Assembly: GCA_963642995.1 (NCBI GenBank)
Contig: CAVIIZ010000002.1
Coordinates: 62,001 to 126,000, forward strand
Direction of reading: 5' to 3'
From: CAVAWX01 sp963642995
GTDB taxonomy: Bacteria; Actinomycetota; Coriobacteriia; Coriobacteriales; QAMH01
Length of the DNA: 64,000 nt
Shown: one piece after another, positions 35,147 through 43,531 of the stretch
How the letters are laid out: the number at the start of each line of letters is the position of its first letter
Numbering within the stretch: the stretch's first letter is position 1
Translations under genes and position numbers: made by a program
The notes under the pieces: generated by a model
The model's input: the letters and a program-made list of their open reading frames with translations, nothing else
Told to the model about the DNA's origin: nothing
The model's database searches: none

Positions 35147-35350
35147 ATGGCTGAAGGTACGGTTAAGTGGTTCAACCCCGACAAGGGCTACGGCTTCATC
35201 TCCCGCGAGGACGGCGACGACCTGTTCGTCCACTTCTCCGAGATCAAGATGGACGGCTTCAAGACGCTCGACGAAGGCGACCAGGTCACCTTCGACGTCA
35301 CGACTGGCCAAAACGGCAAGCTGCAGGCCAGCAACGTGGTGAAGGCCTAG
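35147..35350 (+). CDS. cspA: Cold-shock protein, CspA family
   Basis: The 67-residue protein is a single cold-shock domain. It begins MAEGTVKWFNPDKGYGFISR with RNP1 (KGYGFI) and continues DGDDLFVHFSEIKMDGFKT with RNP2 (LFVHF). It binds single-stranded nucleic acid and acts as an RNA chaperone or antiterminator. It is a single-gene transcript: a strong terminator follows 29 bases after the stop. The symbol denotes the family; paralogues elsewhere in the genome are likely. Confidence 0.95.
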   Translation: MAEGTVKWFNPDKGYGFISREDGDDLFVHFSEIKMDGFKTLDEGDQVTFDVTTGQNGKLQASNVVKA

Positions 35351-35378
35351 CGCATACGACCTCTCATACACGCTCGTG

Positions 35379-35417
35379 AAAAGCCCCGCGCCGCATCCGA
35401 AGGCGCGGGGCTTTTTT
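35379..35417 (+). terminator. Strong rho-independent terminator of the cold-shock gene
   Basis: AAAAGCCCCGCGCC and GGCGCGGGGCTTTTTT form a 14-pair stem around GCATCCGAA, followed by a run of six T. Confidence 0.95.
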
Positions 35418-35477
35418 CACGTCGCCTCCTTTTTCGGGCATGCGTCTCGCCGCTATGGGGAAGATGCAAATATCTGT

Positions 35478-35506
35478 GTACACCATCTTTTTTCTGCGTT
35501 AGAATA
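35478..35506 (+). promoter_or_regulatory. Promoter of the taurine/nitrate-type ABC operon
   Basis: TGTACA (35478-35483) and TAGAAT (35501-35506) are 17 bases apart. The -35 sits in the palindrome GTGTACAC (35477-35484), which could also be an operator. The permease ATG lies 38 bases downstream of the -10. Confidence 0.6.
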
Positions 35507-35543
35507 GCGGTCGTCAACGAGCAGGAGACGAGAGGCACGCTAT

Positions 35544-36638
35544 ATGGGTTTCGAGGACGAGGCGTCGCGGGCGCGCGCCGCGCAAGACGCAGGCCGCGGG
35601 TCGGCCGCCGGACAGGCTTCCGAAAAAGGTTCGCAACCGGCATCGGAACAGCCCCCCACGCGTCGCGTCGAGCAAAAGCAGCTCACGACGTTTCGCGAGT
35701 TCATGCAGATGCTCTTGCCGCTGCCCGTCATGTTCATAGCGCTCGGGATGACGGTCGGCTTGCCCAACGTCTACCCCATGGACTACGTGGAGCAGTTCTA
35801 CCCGCCCTTCCTCATAGTCTCGATGGTCTGCTACGGCGTCTCCATCGTCGTCGCGTGCTTTGTCCCGAAACTGCGCAACCTCATGGTCAAGTACTGCTAT
35901 TTGCTGGCCGCCATCTACGCCATCATCGAGCTGATCGACGTGCTCACGCTGAAAACCGGCGTCATGCTCTTGCCGTTTGCCCCCAGCCCCGACCGCGTGC
36001 TCGAGGCCGTCCCCACCAACATAGAGCAGTACGTGAACAACCTCGCCGCCTCCATGGTCTTGCTCGCCGAGGGCATCGCGGCAGGTCTTGTCACCGGCCT
36101 TGTCACCGGGCTGCTCATGGGCTGGTCCAAGATAGCCAACTACTGGTTTTCCCCGCTCCTGAAGTTCATAGGGCCCGTGCCGTCTGCCGCATGGCTGCCC
36201 ATCGCGGTCGTGCTCATGCCCACCTCGCATCTGGCGGGCGTGCTGCTCATCGCCGTGGCCATATGGTTTCCGCTCGCGCTCATGCTCTCGTCTGCCATAC
36301 GCTCCACCGACAAGCGCAAGATAGAGGCGGCGCGCACGATGGGGGCAAGCGAGACCTACATCTTGTTTCACGTGGCCGTGCCGGCTGCCGTGCCCCAGAT
36401 ATTCGACGCGCTGTTCATGGGGCTGTCCGCCAGCTTCGGCGCCCTCATCGTCTCCGAGCAGCTCGGCGTGAAGGCAGGTCTTGGCTGGTACATCAACTGG
36501 GCGCAGGCCTGGGGCGAGTACTACAAGGTGTTTGCCACGGTCGGCGTCTTCATCATCATCTTCTATATACTCATCAGCCTGCTCTTCAAATTGCGCGACC
36601 GCGTGATGAAGTGGCAGAAGTCCGTGATCAGGTGGTAG
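35544..36638 (+). CDS. ABC transporter permease, SsuC/TauC-type
   Basis: The 364-residue inner-membrane protein has an Ala/Gln-rich cytoplasmic leader of about 45 residues, then eight hydrophobic segments. The ATPase-coupling EAA loop reads RKIEAARTMGASETYILFH followed by VAVPAAVPQIFDALFMGLSA. The upstream SAAWLPIAVVLMPTSHLAG and the terminal RDRVMKWQKSVIRW are typical of BPD permeases of the sulfonate/nitrate/taurine group. It begins the three-gene operon permease-ATPase-binding protein. The N-terminal half has more TM helices than usual for SsuC. Confidence 0.88.
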   Translation: MGFEDEASRARAAQDAGRGSAAGQASEKGSQPASEQPPTRRVEQKQLTTFREFMQMLLPLPVMFIALGMTVGLPNVYPMDYVEQFYPPFLIVSMVCYGVSIVVACFVPKLRNLMVKYCYLLAAIYAIIELIDVLTLKTGVMLLPFAPSPDRVLEAVPTNIEQYVNNLAASMVLLAEGIAAGLVTGLVTGLLMGWSKIANYWFSPLLKFIGPVPSAAWLPIAVVLMPTSHLAGVLLIAVAIWFPLALMLSSAIRSTDKRKIEAARTMGASETYILFHVAVPAAVPQIFDALFMGLSASFGALIVSEQLGVKAGLGWYINWAQAWGEYYKVFATVGVFIIIFYILISLLFKLRDRVMKWQKSVIRW

Positions 36639-36642
36639 GACG

Positions 36643-37515
36643 ATGGCAAGGAAACACGCGATAGACGACAAGCCCGACGCGCCCCTGTTCGAGTCGACCG
36701 GCGCCCACGAGCTGGTCGCGACAGACATCACCCAGACCTTCCTCGACGGCGACGCGGAGGTCTGGGCGCTCGACCGCTTCTCGCTTTCGGTGAAAGGCGC
36801 CGAGATAGTCGGCATCATCGGTCCTTCCGGCTGCGGCAAATCCACCTTCTTGCGCATGCTCGCGGGTCTGGACGCCCCGTTGTCCGGCACCATCACCTTT
36901 GATGGCAAGCTCATAGAAGGCCCGGACCGGGCCCGCGCGATGGTCTTCCAAAACGCGAACCTCTTCGAGTGGCTCACCGTCGAGGAAAACATCGCCTTCG
37001 GTTTGAAGGCCGTGAAGGAATACGACGAGAAGAGCTACAAGATTCCCCGTCTGGTGAAGATGATGGGCCTCGAGGGCTTCGAGGATTCCTATCCCCCGCA
37101 GATATCGGGCGGGATGGCCAGCAGGTGCGGCCTTGCGCGGACCTTCGTCATGAACCCGGGTCTCATCTGCTTCGACGAGCCGCTCTCGGCCCTCGACGCC
37201 TTCACCCGCTCGGCGCTCCAAGACGAGATAGTGAAGATGCAGCAACTCGCCCACATGTCGATGGTCATCGTCACGCACGACATCGAGGAGGCGGTCTATC
37301 TGTGCGACCGCGTCGTCGTCATGTCGGCGCGCCCCGGCAAGTTCGTGGGCGAGCTTTCCATCGACTTGCCGCATCCGCGAAACCGCGTCTCGCCGGAGTT
37401 CGTGGAAAAACGCTCGCAGCTGCTTGACTTGCTGCACCACGGAGGCCCGCTCACGGAATTCGAGGAGCGGCAGGCTGCGCGCGCAGGCGATGCGCACGAC
37501 ACGCACGGCACGTAA
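36643..37515 (+). CDS. ABC transporter ATP-binding protein, SsuB/TauB-type
   Basis: The 290-residue protein has Walker A GIIGPSGCGKSTFLRML, Q-loop MVFQNANLFEWLTVEEN, signature ISGGMASRCGLAR and Walker B LICFDEPLSALDAFTR, then the switch histidine IVTHDIEEAV. The signature has M for the usual Q, a small change from LSGGQ. It starts four bases after the permease stop, so the two are translationally linked. It powers import together with the permease and the lipoprotein downstream. Confidence 0.92.
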   Translation: MARKHAIDDKPDAPLFESTGAHELVATDITQTFLDGDAEVWALDRFSLSVKGAEIVGIIGPSGCGKSTFLRMLAGLDAPLSGTITFDGKLIEGPDRARAMVFQNANLFEWLTVEENIAFGLKAVKEYDEKSYKIPRLVKMMGLEGFEDSYPPQISGGMASRCGLARTFVMNPGLICFDEPLSALDAFTRSALQDEIVKMQQLAHMSMVIVTHDIEEAVYLCDRVVVMSARPGKFVGELSIDLPHPRNRVSPEFVEKRSQLLDLLHHGGPLTEFEERQAARAGDAHDTHGT

Positions 37516-37631
37516 AGGAGACATCGCTTCTTTGTCGTTTGAAGGGGCGTCTCGATAGTTGGGGGCCGACAGGCGCGCGTTTTCGGTGCCTTCGGTCGAA
37601 AAGGGAAAGGTACAAAGGAAAGGTGAATGCA

Positions 37632-38702
37632 ATGAGGAAAGTTTCACGGCGCGATTTCGTGAAGGCGTCCGGCGTCGTCGCCGGCGGCGCGATGGCGATG
37701 GGGCTTGCGGGCTGCAACTCCAACAACAACTCGAGCAACAGCTCCTCGAGCAGCAGCTCCTCGACCACCTCGTCGAGCTCCTCTTCGACGAGCAAGGCGA
37801 TTTTGGGCTATTGGGGCGGCACCTGCGAGATGCCCATCTACGTCGGCTACGAGAAGGGCTTCTTCAAGGAGGCCGGCCTCGACGTCGAGATCATGAAGGT
37901 CACCGAAGACGTCGCGCCGCTCATGGCCAACGGCCAGCTCGACTGCTTCGAGCTGACGCCGGACAAGTTCAAGCCGATGGAGCAGGGCCTGGAGTGCGTC
38001 ATCATCGACTCGCTGCACTACGGCTGCCAGCAGGGCGTGGCCTCTGCGGCTTCCGGCATCAAGACGGCCGCCGACCTCGAGGGCAAGAAGGTCGCCGCCG
38101 AGGTGGGCTCGATCGCGCAGATCATGCTCTCCGGCCTGATGGTCGACGCGGGCAAAGACCCCAACAAGGTCAACTGGGTCAGCTACAAGAACGCCCAGAT
38201 GGACGGCGCGCTTGCCTCCGGCGAGATCGACGCCTTCGCGGCCTACGACCCCTGGCCGGACATCTCCTTGGACAAAGACTCCACGCGCACGCGCTTTTGG
38301 TCGTGGACCTTCGACGACGGCATCAAGGACATCCTGTGCTGCTTCGTGGGCCTGTCCACCAAGAAGCTCAAAGAGGATCCGGACGTGGGCAAGAAGCTGT
38401 GCGAGGGCTTCAAGAAGTCGGCCGACTGGATCCGCTCCAACGTCTCGGACGCGTGCGGCCTGGCCATCGAGAAGGGCTATGTGCCGGTGAACACCGACTC
38501 CGGCTTCACCCGCGAGATGATGGAGAAAGAGGTCGAGGCCTACCGCTTCGTCTCCGGCGACAAAAACGAGATCGACAAGTCCTTCAAGTACATCTGGGAG
38601 TCCGTCAACAAGGCCGGCGCCATGGAAAACGCGCCGTCGAACGTGGATTCCTACATCATGGGCGACCTCTACAACAAGATGGTGAACTACCAGGGCGCCT
38701 AG
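37632..38702 (+). CDS. ABC transporter substrate-binding lipoprotein (NMT1/SsuA-like) with Tat signal
   Basis: The 356-residue protein starts MRKVSRRDFVKASGVVAGGA, a twin-arginine signal, and has a lipobox MGLAGC, so it should be exported folded and lipid-anchored. A Ser/Asn-rich linker of about 30 residues follows. The mature domain begins LGYWGGTCEMPIYVGYEKGF as in NMT1/THI5-like binding proteins, with DLEGKKVAAEVGS in the second lobe. Several cysteines (GTCEM, GQLDC, LECV, HYGC, LCC) are unusual for such a domain. Ligands in this family include sulfonates, nitrate and pyrimidine precursors; the ligand here is unknown. Confidence 0.88.
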   Translation: MRKVSRRDFVKASGVVAGGAMAMGLAGCNSNNNSSNSSSSSSSSTTSSSSSSTSKAILGYWGGTCEMPIYVGYEKGFFKEAGLDVEIMKVTEDVAPLMANGQLDCFELTPDKFKPMEQGLECVIIDSLHYGCQQGVASAASGIKTAADLEGKKVAAEVGSIAQIMLSGLMVDAGKDPNKVNWVSYKNAQMDGALASGEIDAFAAYDPWPDISLDKDSTRTRFWSWTFDDGIKDILCCFVGLSTKKLKEDPDVGKKLCEGFKKSADWIRSNVSDACGLAIEKGYVPVNTDSGFTREMMEKEVEAYRFVSGDKNEIDKSFKYIWESVNKAGAMENAPSNVDSYIMGDLYNKMVNYQGA

Positions 38703-38729
38703 GGTCTTTCTCGCCTGCGGGCGAATGCC

Positions 38730-38803
38730 TGGCGCTGCTCGAGCTCGCATAGCGCCAGTCGGGGAGGGGCGGCGCGTCTTGTCGGTGCGCTGCCCCTCTT
38801 CTC
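38730..38803 (+). terminator. Tandem hairpins after the ABC importer operon
   Basis: TGGCGCT/AGCGCCA (38730-38757) is followed by AGGGGCGGCGC/GCGCTGCCCCT (38765-38797) and CTTCTCTC. The second hairpin is the likely terminator. Confidence 0.55.
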
Positions 38804-38876
38804 TCGAAGGGCGCTTTTGTCCGTCCTTCAAAGCACGTCGCATCCGGGCGGCGTGAACCTCGAGGGGGGGGCTTCG

Positions 38877-40082
38877 GTGAAAGAACTCGTGTTGCACAGC
38901 CTGAAGATGCGCAAGGTTTCCACCGTCTCGGTCGTCTTGTCCGTGATGCTGTCCGTGACGGTGTTTCTCGCGCTGGGGCTGACGTATGCCGGCGTGCAGG
39001 CGGGCGTGGCCACCTCACTTGCCCGCGGCGGCGCCGACCTGCTCGTCGTCCCCTCGAGCGCCGCCTCCGAGATATCGGACAGCTCGCTTCTGTTCACCGG
39101 GGCACCTGCGGCGATCTATTGCGACGAGGGCGTCTACGAGAAGGTGAAGGCCGCCGACGGGGTGAAACGCGCGACCTGCCAGTTCTACAGCCAGTCGTTG
39201 AACCAGCCGTGCTGCTCCGACGACGGCATGACGCGCGTCATCGGCGTGGACTTCTCCACCGACTGGACGGTGCAGCCCTTCACCGCCTACGACCTCTCCA
39301 AGGGCCTTGCAGACGACGAGATAATCGTCGGCTCCGGCGCCACGGGCACGGTGGGGGAGACGGTGAAGCTTTTGGGCCGCGACTTCAAGGTGGTCGACCG
39401 GCTGGCGGCATCCGGCACGGACCTGGACTCCTCGCTTCTGCTGAACCTGGACGTGGCCCGCGAGCTGTCGAAGCAGGCGCAGGGGCTGTCGTATCTGTGG
39501 GAGAAATACGGCCAACCCGATGCTCTGATCTCGTGCGTGCTCGTCGAGATGCAAGACGGCGCGGACGTGACGCGCCTGTCCACCATCATAGAAAACGCGG
39601 GAGATGTGAAGGTCATACAACGCAGCAACGTCGTGGAAAGCTCGCAAGAACAGTTGAGCGCCGTCTTCACGGTGCTGCTCGCAGCGGGCATGGCGATGCT
39701 CGTCGTCACCCTCGTGCAGCTGTTCGCGCGCTTTTTCTCGTGCGTGTGGGACCGCAAAAGCGAGCTCGCCCTCTACCGTGCGCTCGGGGCCTCGGCATCC
39801 CAGGTGCGCCGCCTGATACTCGGCGAGGTGGCCGTCATCACGGGCGCGGGACTCGTTCTGGGATTTGCAGCGGGCGCGGGCGTCTACGCGTGGCTCGTCT
39901 CGCTGCTCTCCCAAACCAGCTCGTTTCCCTTCATCGCGCCGGGCACCCTTGCGGTTGCCGGGATCGCCGGCGGCATAATCGTGTTGTTTGCCGTGCTCGC
40001 CGCCGCCTCGGTGGCCGCGCCCCTGCGCCAGATCGGCCGCCTCGACCCGTCTCTTGCCATGCAGCAAGGCGACATCGACTAG
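38877..40082 (+). CDS. FtsX/MacB-family ABC transporter permease
   Basis: The 401-residue protein has one N-terminal TM (TVSVVLSVMLSVTVFLALGL), a large outside domain of about 230 residues, then three C-terminal TMs. Around VWDRKSELALYRALGASASQ lies the conserved cytoplasmic FtsX coupling sequence. GTG 38877 has AGGGGGGG six bases upstream; a TTG at 38817 is in frame but poorly placed. The ATPase gene follows after 18 bases and then a DUF4418 gene. These transporters usually move substrates, such as lipids, peptides or metal complexes, between membrane and outside; the substrate is unknown. Confidence 0.85.
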   Translation: MKELVLHSLKMRKVSTVSVVLSVMLSVTVFLALGLTYAGVQAGVATSLARGGADLLVVPSSAASEISDSSLLFTGAPAAIYCDEGVYEKVKAADGVKRATCQFYSQSLNQPCCSDDGMTRVIGVDFSTDWTVQPFTAYDLSKGLADDEIIVGSGATGTVGETVKLLGRDFKVVDRLAASGTDLDSSLLLNLDVARELSKQAQGLSYLWEKYGQPDALISCVLVEMQDGADVTRLSTIIENAGDVKVIQRSNVVESSQEQLSAVFTVLLAAGMAMLVVTLVQLFARFFSCVWDRKSELALYRALGASASQVRRLILGEVAVITGAGLVLGFAAGAGVYAWLVSLLSQTSSFPFIAPGTLAVAGIAGGIIVLFAVLAAASVAAPLRQIGRLDPSLAMQQGDID

Positions 40083-40100
40083 AAAGGCAGGGCACATCCC

Positions 40101-40769
40101 ATGCAATGCCCCACGATTTCGGCGCACGCCATCTCCAAGTCCTATGGCGACGTGGAGATACTGCGCGACACCACCTTCACGGCGCGCCCCGGCGAGTCCA
40201 TCGCGTTCGTCTCGCCGTCGGGCTCCGGCAAGTCCACGCTGCTGTCCATGCTCGGCCTCATCCTCACCCCCACAAGCGGCGAGATATCGGTGGGAGATGC
40301 GGCCACGAGCGGCATGTCGGATGCGGAGCGCTCTGCCCTGCGGGGCGCCACGGTGGGTTTCGTTTTCCAGCACACCCAGCTCATAGGCTCGCTGCGCGCA
40401 TGGGAAAACGTCACGGTGCCCGCGCGTTTCGCCGCGTCGCGCAACGCCGCGAAAGACGAGGAGCGCGCCCGCGGCCTGCTCGGGCGTTTCGGCCTGGCCG
40501 AGCGCGCCGAGCACTATCCCTTCCAGCTGTCCATAGGGCAAAAGCGCCGCGTGGCGCTTGCGCGCGCCCTGATGCTCGAGCCGCCCGTGCTCATCGCCGA
40601 CGAGCCGACCAACGATTTGGACAGCGCGTCTGCCGACAGCGTGACGGCCGCCTTGTTCGAGCATGTGGAGCGCGGGGGGATATTGATGTTTGCCACGCAC
40701 GACGCATCGTTGTCCGCACGGGCCGACAGGGTGTTTCGCCTGCGCGACAAATGCTTCGAAGAACGCTAG
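40101..40769 (+). CDS. ABC transporter ATP-binding protein, LolD/MacB-type
   Basis: The 222-residue protein has Walker A FVSPSGSGKSTLLSMLG, Q-loop GFVFQHTQLIGSLRAWEN, a signature region FQLSIGQKRRVALARALM and Walker B VLIADEPTNDLDSASAD, then FATHDAS. In the signature the usual LSGGQ reads LSIGQ, a change of the first Gly to Ile. It pairs with the FtsX-type permease just upstream. It is cytoplasmic and membrane-associated through the permease. Confidence 0.9.
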   Translation: MQCPTISAHAISKSYGDVEILRDTTFTARPGESIAFVSPSGSGKSTLLSMLGLILTPTSGEISVGDAATSGMSDAERSALRGATVGFVFQHTQLIGSLRAWENVTVPARFAASRNAAKDEERARGLLGRFGLAERAEHYPFQLSIGQKRRVALARALMLEPPVLIADEPTNDLDSASADSVTAALFEHVERGGILMFATHDASLSARADRVFRLRDKCFEER

Positions 40770-40886
40770 GATAGGAAAGCGCGCACGCAAGCGGGGCGCG
40801 CGAAACCCGTCGGGCGTGTCCGGAAAGGTGTGCAACCGGATGCGACGCGCCACGAGAAGGGCAACAGGAAAAGAAAGGAGCTCGCT

Positions 40887-41324
40887 GTGAACGAGAAGAC
40901 ATGGAAGATACTTTGCCTGGTGGAGATCTGCGCGCTGATGGCCGCGGCGCTGATAGCCACGTTCATGGGAGGTTGCACGAAGGAGATCGAGTGCACGTCG
41001 GGCAGTGTTCCCATGAAGTGCCACTGGACGTTTCTGGCGGTGCCGCTCATCTGCTTTCCCGGTGCATGGGCAGCTTTTGCAGCGGCGTTGTCCGGCGAGA
41101 AGAAGGCCCGGCGGATGGCCGCGCTCTCCGCACTCGTCGCGGCGCTGTGCGCCCTGCTGTGCATCTGGGCCGTCATCGGCATATGCACGGGGGCGGGCTC
41201 GCACGGCTGCACGCCCACCGCGATCGCGACGAGCGTGGCGCTGGGGCTGTCCGCGGTGCTTGCCTGTGTCTTGATGGCGAAGGCAGACCCGAAGGCGGCG
41301 GAAGCGCCCAAGATGAAGCTGTAG
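40887..41324 (+). CDS. DUF4418 family membrane protein
   Basis: The 145-residue protein has four hydrophobic segments. MAAALIATFMGGCTKEIECT in the first is followed by SVPMKCHWTFLAVPLICFPG, and LVAALCALLCIWAVIGICTG and TSVALGLSAVLACVLMAK form the last two. The conserved cysteine-containing K/MKCHW loop matches DUF4418. Such genes often sit beside FtsX-type ABC transporters, and here the gene directly follows one. GTG 40887 has AAAGGAG seven bases upstream. The role is unknown, perhaps an accessory subunit of that transporter. Confidence 0.75.
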   Translation: MNEKTWKILCLVEICALMAAALIATFMGGCTKEIECTSGSVPMKCHWTFLAVPLICFPGAWAAFAAALSGEKKARRMAALSALVAALCALLCIWAVIGICTGAGSHGCTPTAIATSVALGLSAVLACVLMAKADPKAAEAPKMKL

Positions 41325-41361
41325 GCACCGCACGGGAAAGCGCGGGCGCGCGAGCATGCGA

Positions 41362-41417
41362 AACGCCTGCGGCCATCTCCCTTTCCTCATGGGGGAGACG
41401 GCCGCAGGCGTTCTTTT
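41362..41417 (+). terminator. Terminator after the DUF4418 gene
   Basis: AACGCCTGCGGCC (41362-41374) and GGCCGCAGGCGTT (41400-41412) are exact complements, with an inner TCTCC/GGAGA pairing, followed by CTTTT. Confidence 0.9.
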
Positions 41418-41507
41418 CGCGCCGCCTCGCCCTTCAGCGCCGCTTCCCGGTATCCGAAAGCTTTTCGCCACCCGGGGTTTTCTCGTGCCCTTCCGCCGTC
41501 GGCGGTT

Positions 41508-42317
41508 TCACTTCTTCACCCGGCGAAACACCGCGATGCTGCAAAGTGCCGCCGCGACTGCCCAGGCGAGCAGCGCAAGCAAGGTGGTCGCAAGCTCTCC
41601 GGAACCCGCGTCGGTCAAGGCGTGGACCAAGGATCCCGGCAAGGCGTCGGAAATCTTGGACACCACGCCGGCGGTGGCGTCGGGCAGCGAGATGCAGGCG
41701 AGCGAGAGCAGCATCGCGCCGATGGCGTCGAGGGCGAAATAGACGACGAGCCCCAATCCGACGCGCCTGAGCATCGTGCCGATGGAAAAGCACAAAACCG
41801 CGGTGAACGCGCATTTCACCATGGACAAGGCAAATCCCGAGGCCAGCTCTGCGGCATCGACGCCGCCGAAGGGGTTTTCCTGAAAAGGCGCCGCCGCCAG
41901 GAAGAAGGCGATGTAGCCGATGGCGCCCGCGCAGATCGTGAGCAGGCTCCATGCGGCAAGCCTTGCCGCATACAGGCGCAGCCGGTTCGGGACGACGGAA
42001 AGCGTCGCCAGGACGCAACCGTCCTCGTGCTCGCGGGCAACGGAGCACACCGTGTAGACGCCTAGCAGGAAGTAGGACATGGATAGAAAGCCGTTTGCCG
42101 CCGCCACCTGCGACGGCGCGCTTTCCGGGAGCTGGGAGGAGGCGAAGACGAAGCTGAAATAGGACAGTCCGCTCGCAAGGAGCAAGATGAGGAGGACCTT
42201 GGGCGTTCTCTTGTGCACGAGGCGTGCGAGCTCTGCTGCCGCAACGCCGGAAAAGGCCTGCGGCGCGTCTGCGGATTTGGTGAAGGCCTGCGGCAGGTTG
42301 CATGCGGCGTCACTCAT
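41508..42317 (-). CDS. ABC-2 type exporter permease
   Basis: The 269-residue protein has six hydrophobic segments. The first is LLILLLASGLSYFSFVFA and the last LATTLLALLAWAVAAALCS, and the middle has FLSMSYFLLGVYTVCSVARE, typical of ABC-2 permeases. Its start overlaps the stop of the ATPase gene by eight bases on the same strand, so the two are coupled. It probably forms an exporter for a drug, peptide or lipid; the substrate is unknown. Confidence 0.8.
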   Translation of the reverse strand: MSDAACNLPQAFTKSADAPQAFSGVAAAELARLVHKRTPKVLLILLLASGLSYFSFVFASSQLPESAPSQVAAANGFLSMSYFLLGVYTVCSVAREHEDGCVLATLSVVPNRLRLYAARLAAWSLLTICAGAIGYIAFFLAAAPFQENPFGGVDAAELASGFALSMVKCAFTAVLCFSIGTMLRRVGLGLVVYFALDAIGAMLLSLACISLPDATAGVVSKISDALPGSLVHALTDAGSGELATTLLALLAWAVAAALCSIAVFRRVKK

Positions 42318-43200
42318 TTTCGTCCCCCTTCGTCTCCATGAACAGCTCCTCGAGGTTCATCCGCTTGGCCTCGAGATGGTCTAGCGTCAATCCGCTGCCG
42401 TACGCCAAGGCGCCCACCTCGGCAGGCGGCATCCCGTTCACGAAAAGCGTCTCGCCCTCGAGCTTGCACGGCGCGCCGACGTCCGAGACGAGCTTTGCCA
42501 CCTCGTGCACCTGCGCGCTTCTCACGACGACGACCAGCCCGCGCCGCCCGCCCCGCTCCAGTTCCTCTATCGAGCCATCGCGGGCCACCCGGCCGTTTTG
42601 GATGATGATCACCCTGCTCGCGACCTTTTCCAGCTCGCTCATTATGTGGCTGGAGATGAATACGGTCTTGCCCCTATCGGCCAGCGCCGAGAACACGCCG
42701 CGCACCTGGCGGATGGCCTCGACGTCGAGTCCGTTGATGGGCTCGTCGAACATCAGGTTGTCCGGGTCGCCCACGAGCGCGGCCGCGATGCCGAGGCGCT
42801 GCTTCATCCCGAGCGAGTATTCGGAGATGAGTTTTCTGCCCGCGCCGGCCAGGCCCACGTAGTCGAGCGCGCCGTCCACGTCCGCGTCCCGTATCCCCGA
42901 GGCGCGATATACATAGGACAGGAAATCCGCGCCGCGCATCTTCTGGGGCATGAACTCCGGCCCCAGGCAGCACCCGAGCGTCTTGGCGGGGTTTGCCGCC
43001 TGCGAAAACGGCTTTCCATCCACCAACGCGGCGCCTGAAGTGGCCGCCTCGAGCCCCATGATTATCTTCATGGTGGTCGATTTGCCCGCGCCGTTAGGGC
43101 CTACGAAGCCGGTGATGGTGCCCGGCTCCACGCGAAAGCTCAGGTCGTCGAGAACCGTCTTCTTGCCGTAGGTCTTGCAAAGCGATTGAACTTCGATCAC
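42310..43200 (-). CDS. ABC transporter ATP-binding protein, ABC-2 exporter type
   Basis: The 296-residue protein starts VIEVQSLCKTYGKKTVLDDL and has Walker A GFVGPNGAGKSTTMKII, a signature EYSLGMKQRLGIAAAL with LGMKQ for LSGGQ as is common in this subfamily, and Walker B NLMFDEPINGLDVEAIR. ISSHIMSELEKVAS contains the switch histidine. GTG 43200 begins next to the first strand and has AAGGCGAGG before it; an ATG at 43221 is also possible. The C-terminal extension of about 70 residues is typical of exporter ATPases. It works with the permease encoded downstream. Confidence 0.88.
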   Translation of the reverse strand: MIEVQSLCKTYGKKTVLDDLSFRVEPGTITGFVGPNGAGKSTTMKIIMGLEAATSGAALVDGKPFSQAANPAKTLGCCLGPEFMPQKMRGADFLSYVYRASGIRDADVDGALDYVGLAGAGRKLISEYSLGMKQRLGIAAALVGDPDNLMFDEPINGLDVEAIRQVRGVFSALADRGKTVFISSHIMSELEKVASRVIIIQNGRVARDGSIEELERGGRRGLVVVVRSAQVHEVAKLVSDVGAPCKLEGETLFVNGMPPAEVGALAYGSGLTLDHLEAKRMNLEELFMETKGDENE

Positions 43201-43341
43201 GGCCTCGCCTTTCCCGCGCATGGATGTCGCCGCCCCTGCTGCGCCTGCGTGCGATTTCGAGATTATAGCCCGACCGGGCCGGATGCGCCCGTCGGCGACA
43301 CCGGCTGCGCGTGATGACGACGCAGCCCTCTTGCCCGGATC

Positions 43342-43443
43342 TGGTAGAATAGAGTGCGCTTGGCGAGTTCCATGACTCGGGCCCGGGAGGGCCAATCATT
43401 TTCGGAAGGCATCTCCGGCTCGTTTCGGAGATGCCTTCTTTGT
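43342..43443 (+). ncRNA. Candidate small transcript or attenuator: promoter followed by terminator hairpin
   Basis: TGGTAGAAT (43342-43350) is an extended -10. About 85 bases beyond the expected start, GAAGGCATCTCCG (43405-43417) and CGGAGATGCCTTC (43426-43438) form a perfect 13-pair stem followed by TTTGTC. No gene fits between. It could be a small RNA or a leader with premature termination in front of the gene at 43532. No known riboswitch or tRNA fold is recognised. Confidence 0.45.
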
Positions 43444-43531
43444 CGGGATACGATAAGGGGAGAGCTGTAGCGCGGCGGCAGCCGGGCGGCGGCTTTCACC
43501 GACAGTTTCACCCGATGCGAGAGGACGGGAA

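Noticed and set aside
43342..43443. tRNA or known riboswitch in the short transcript
   Set aside because: No cloverleaf can be folded with a T arm, and no conserved riboswitch core was recognised.
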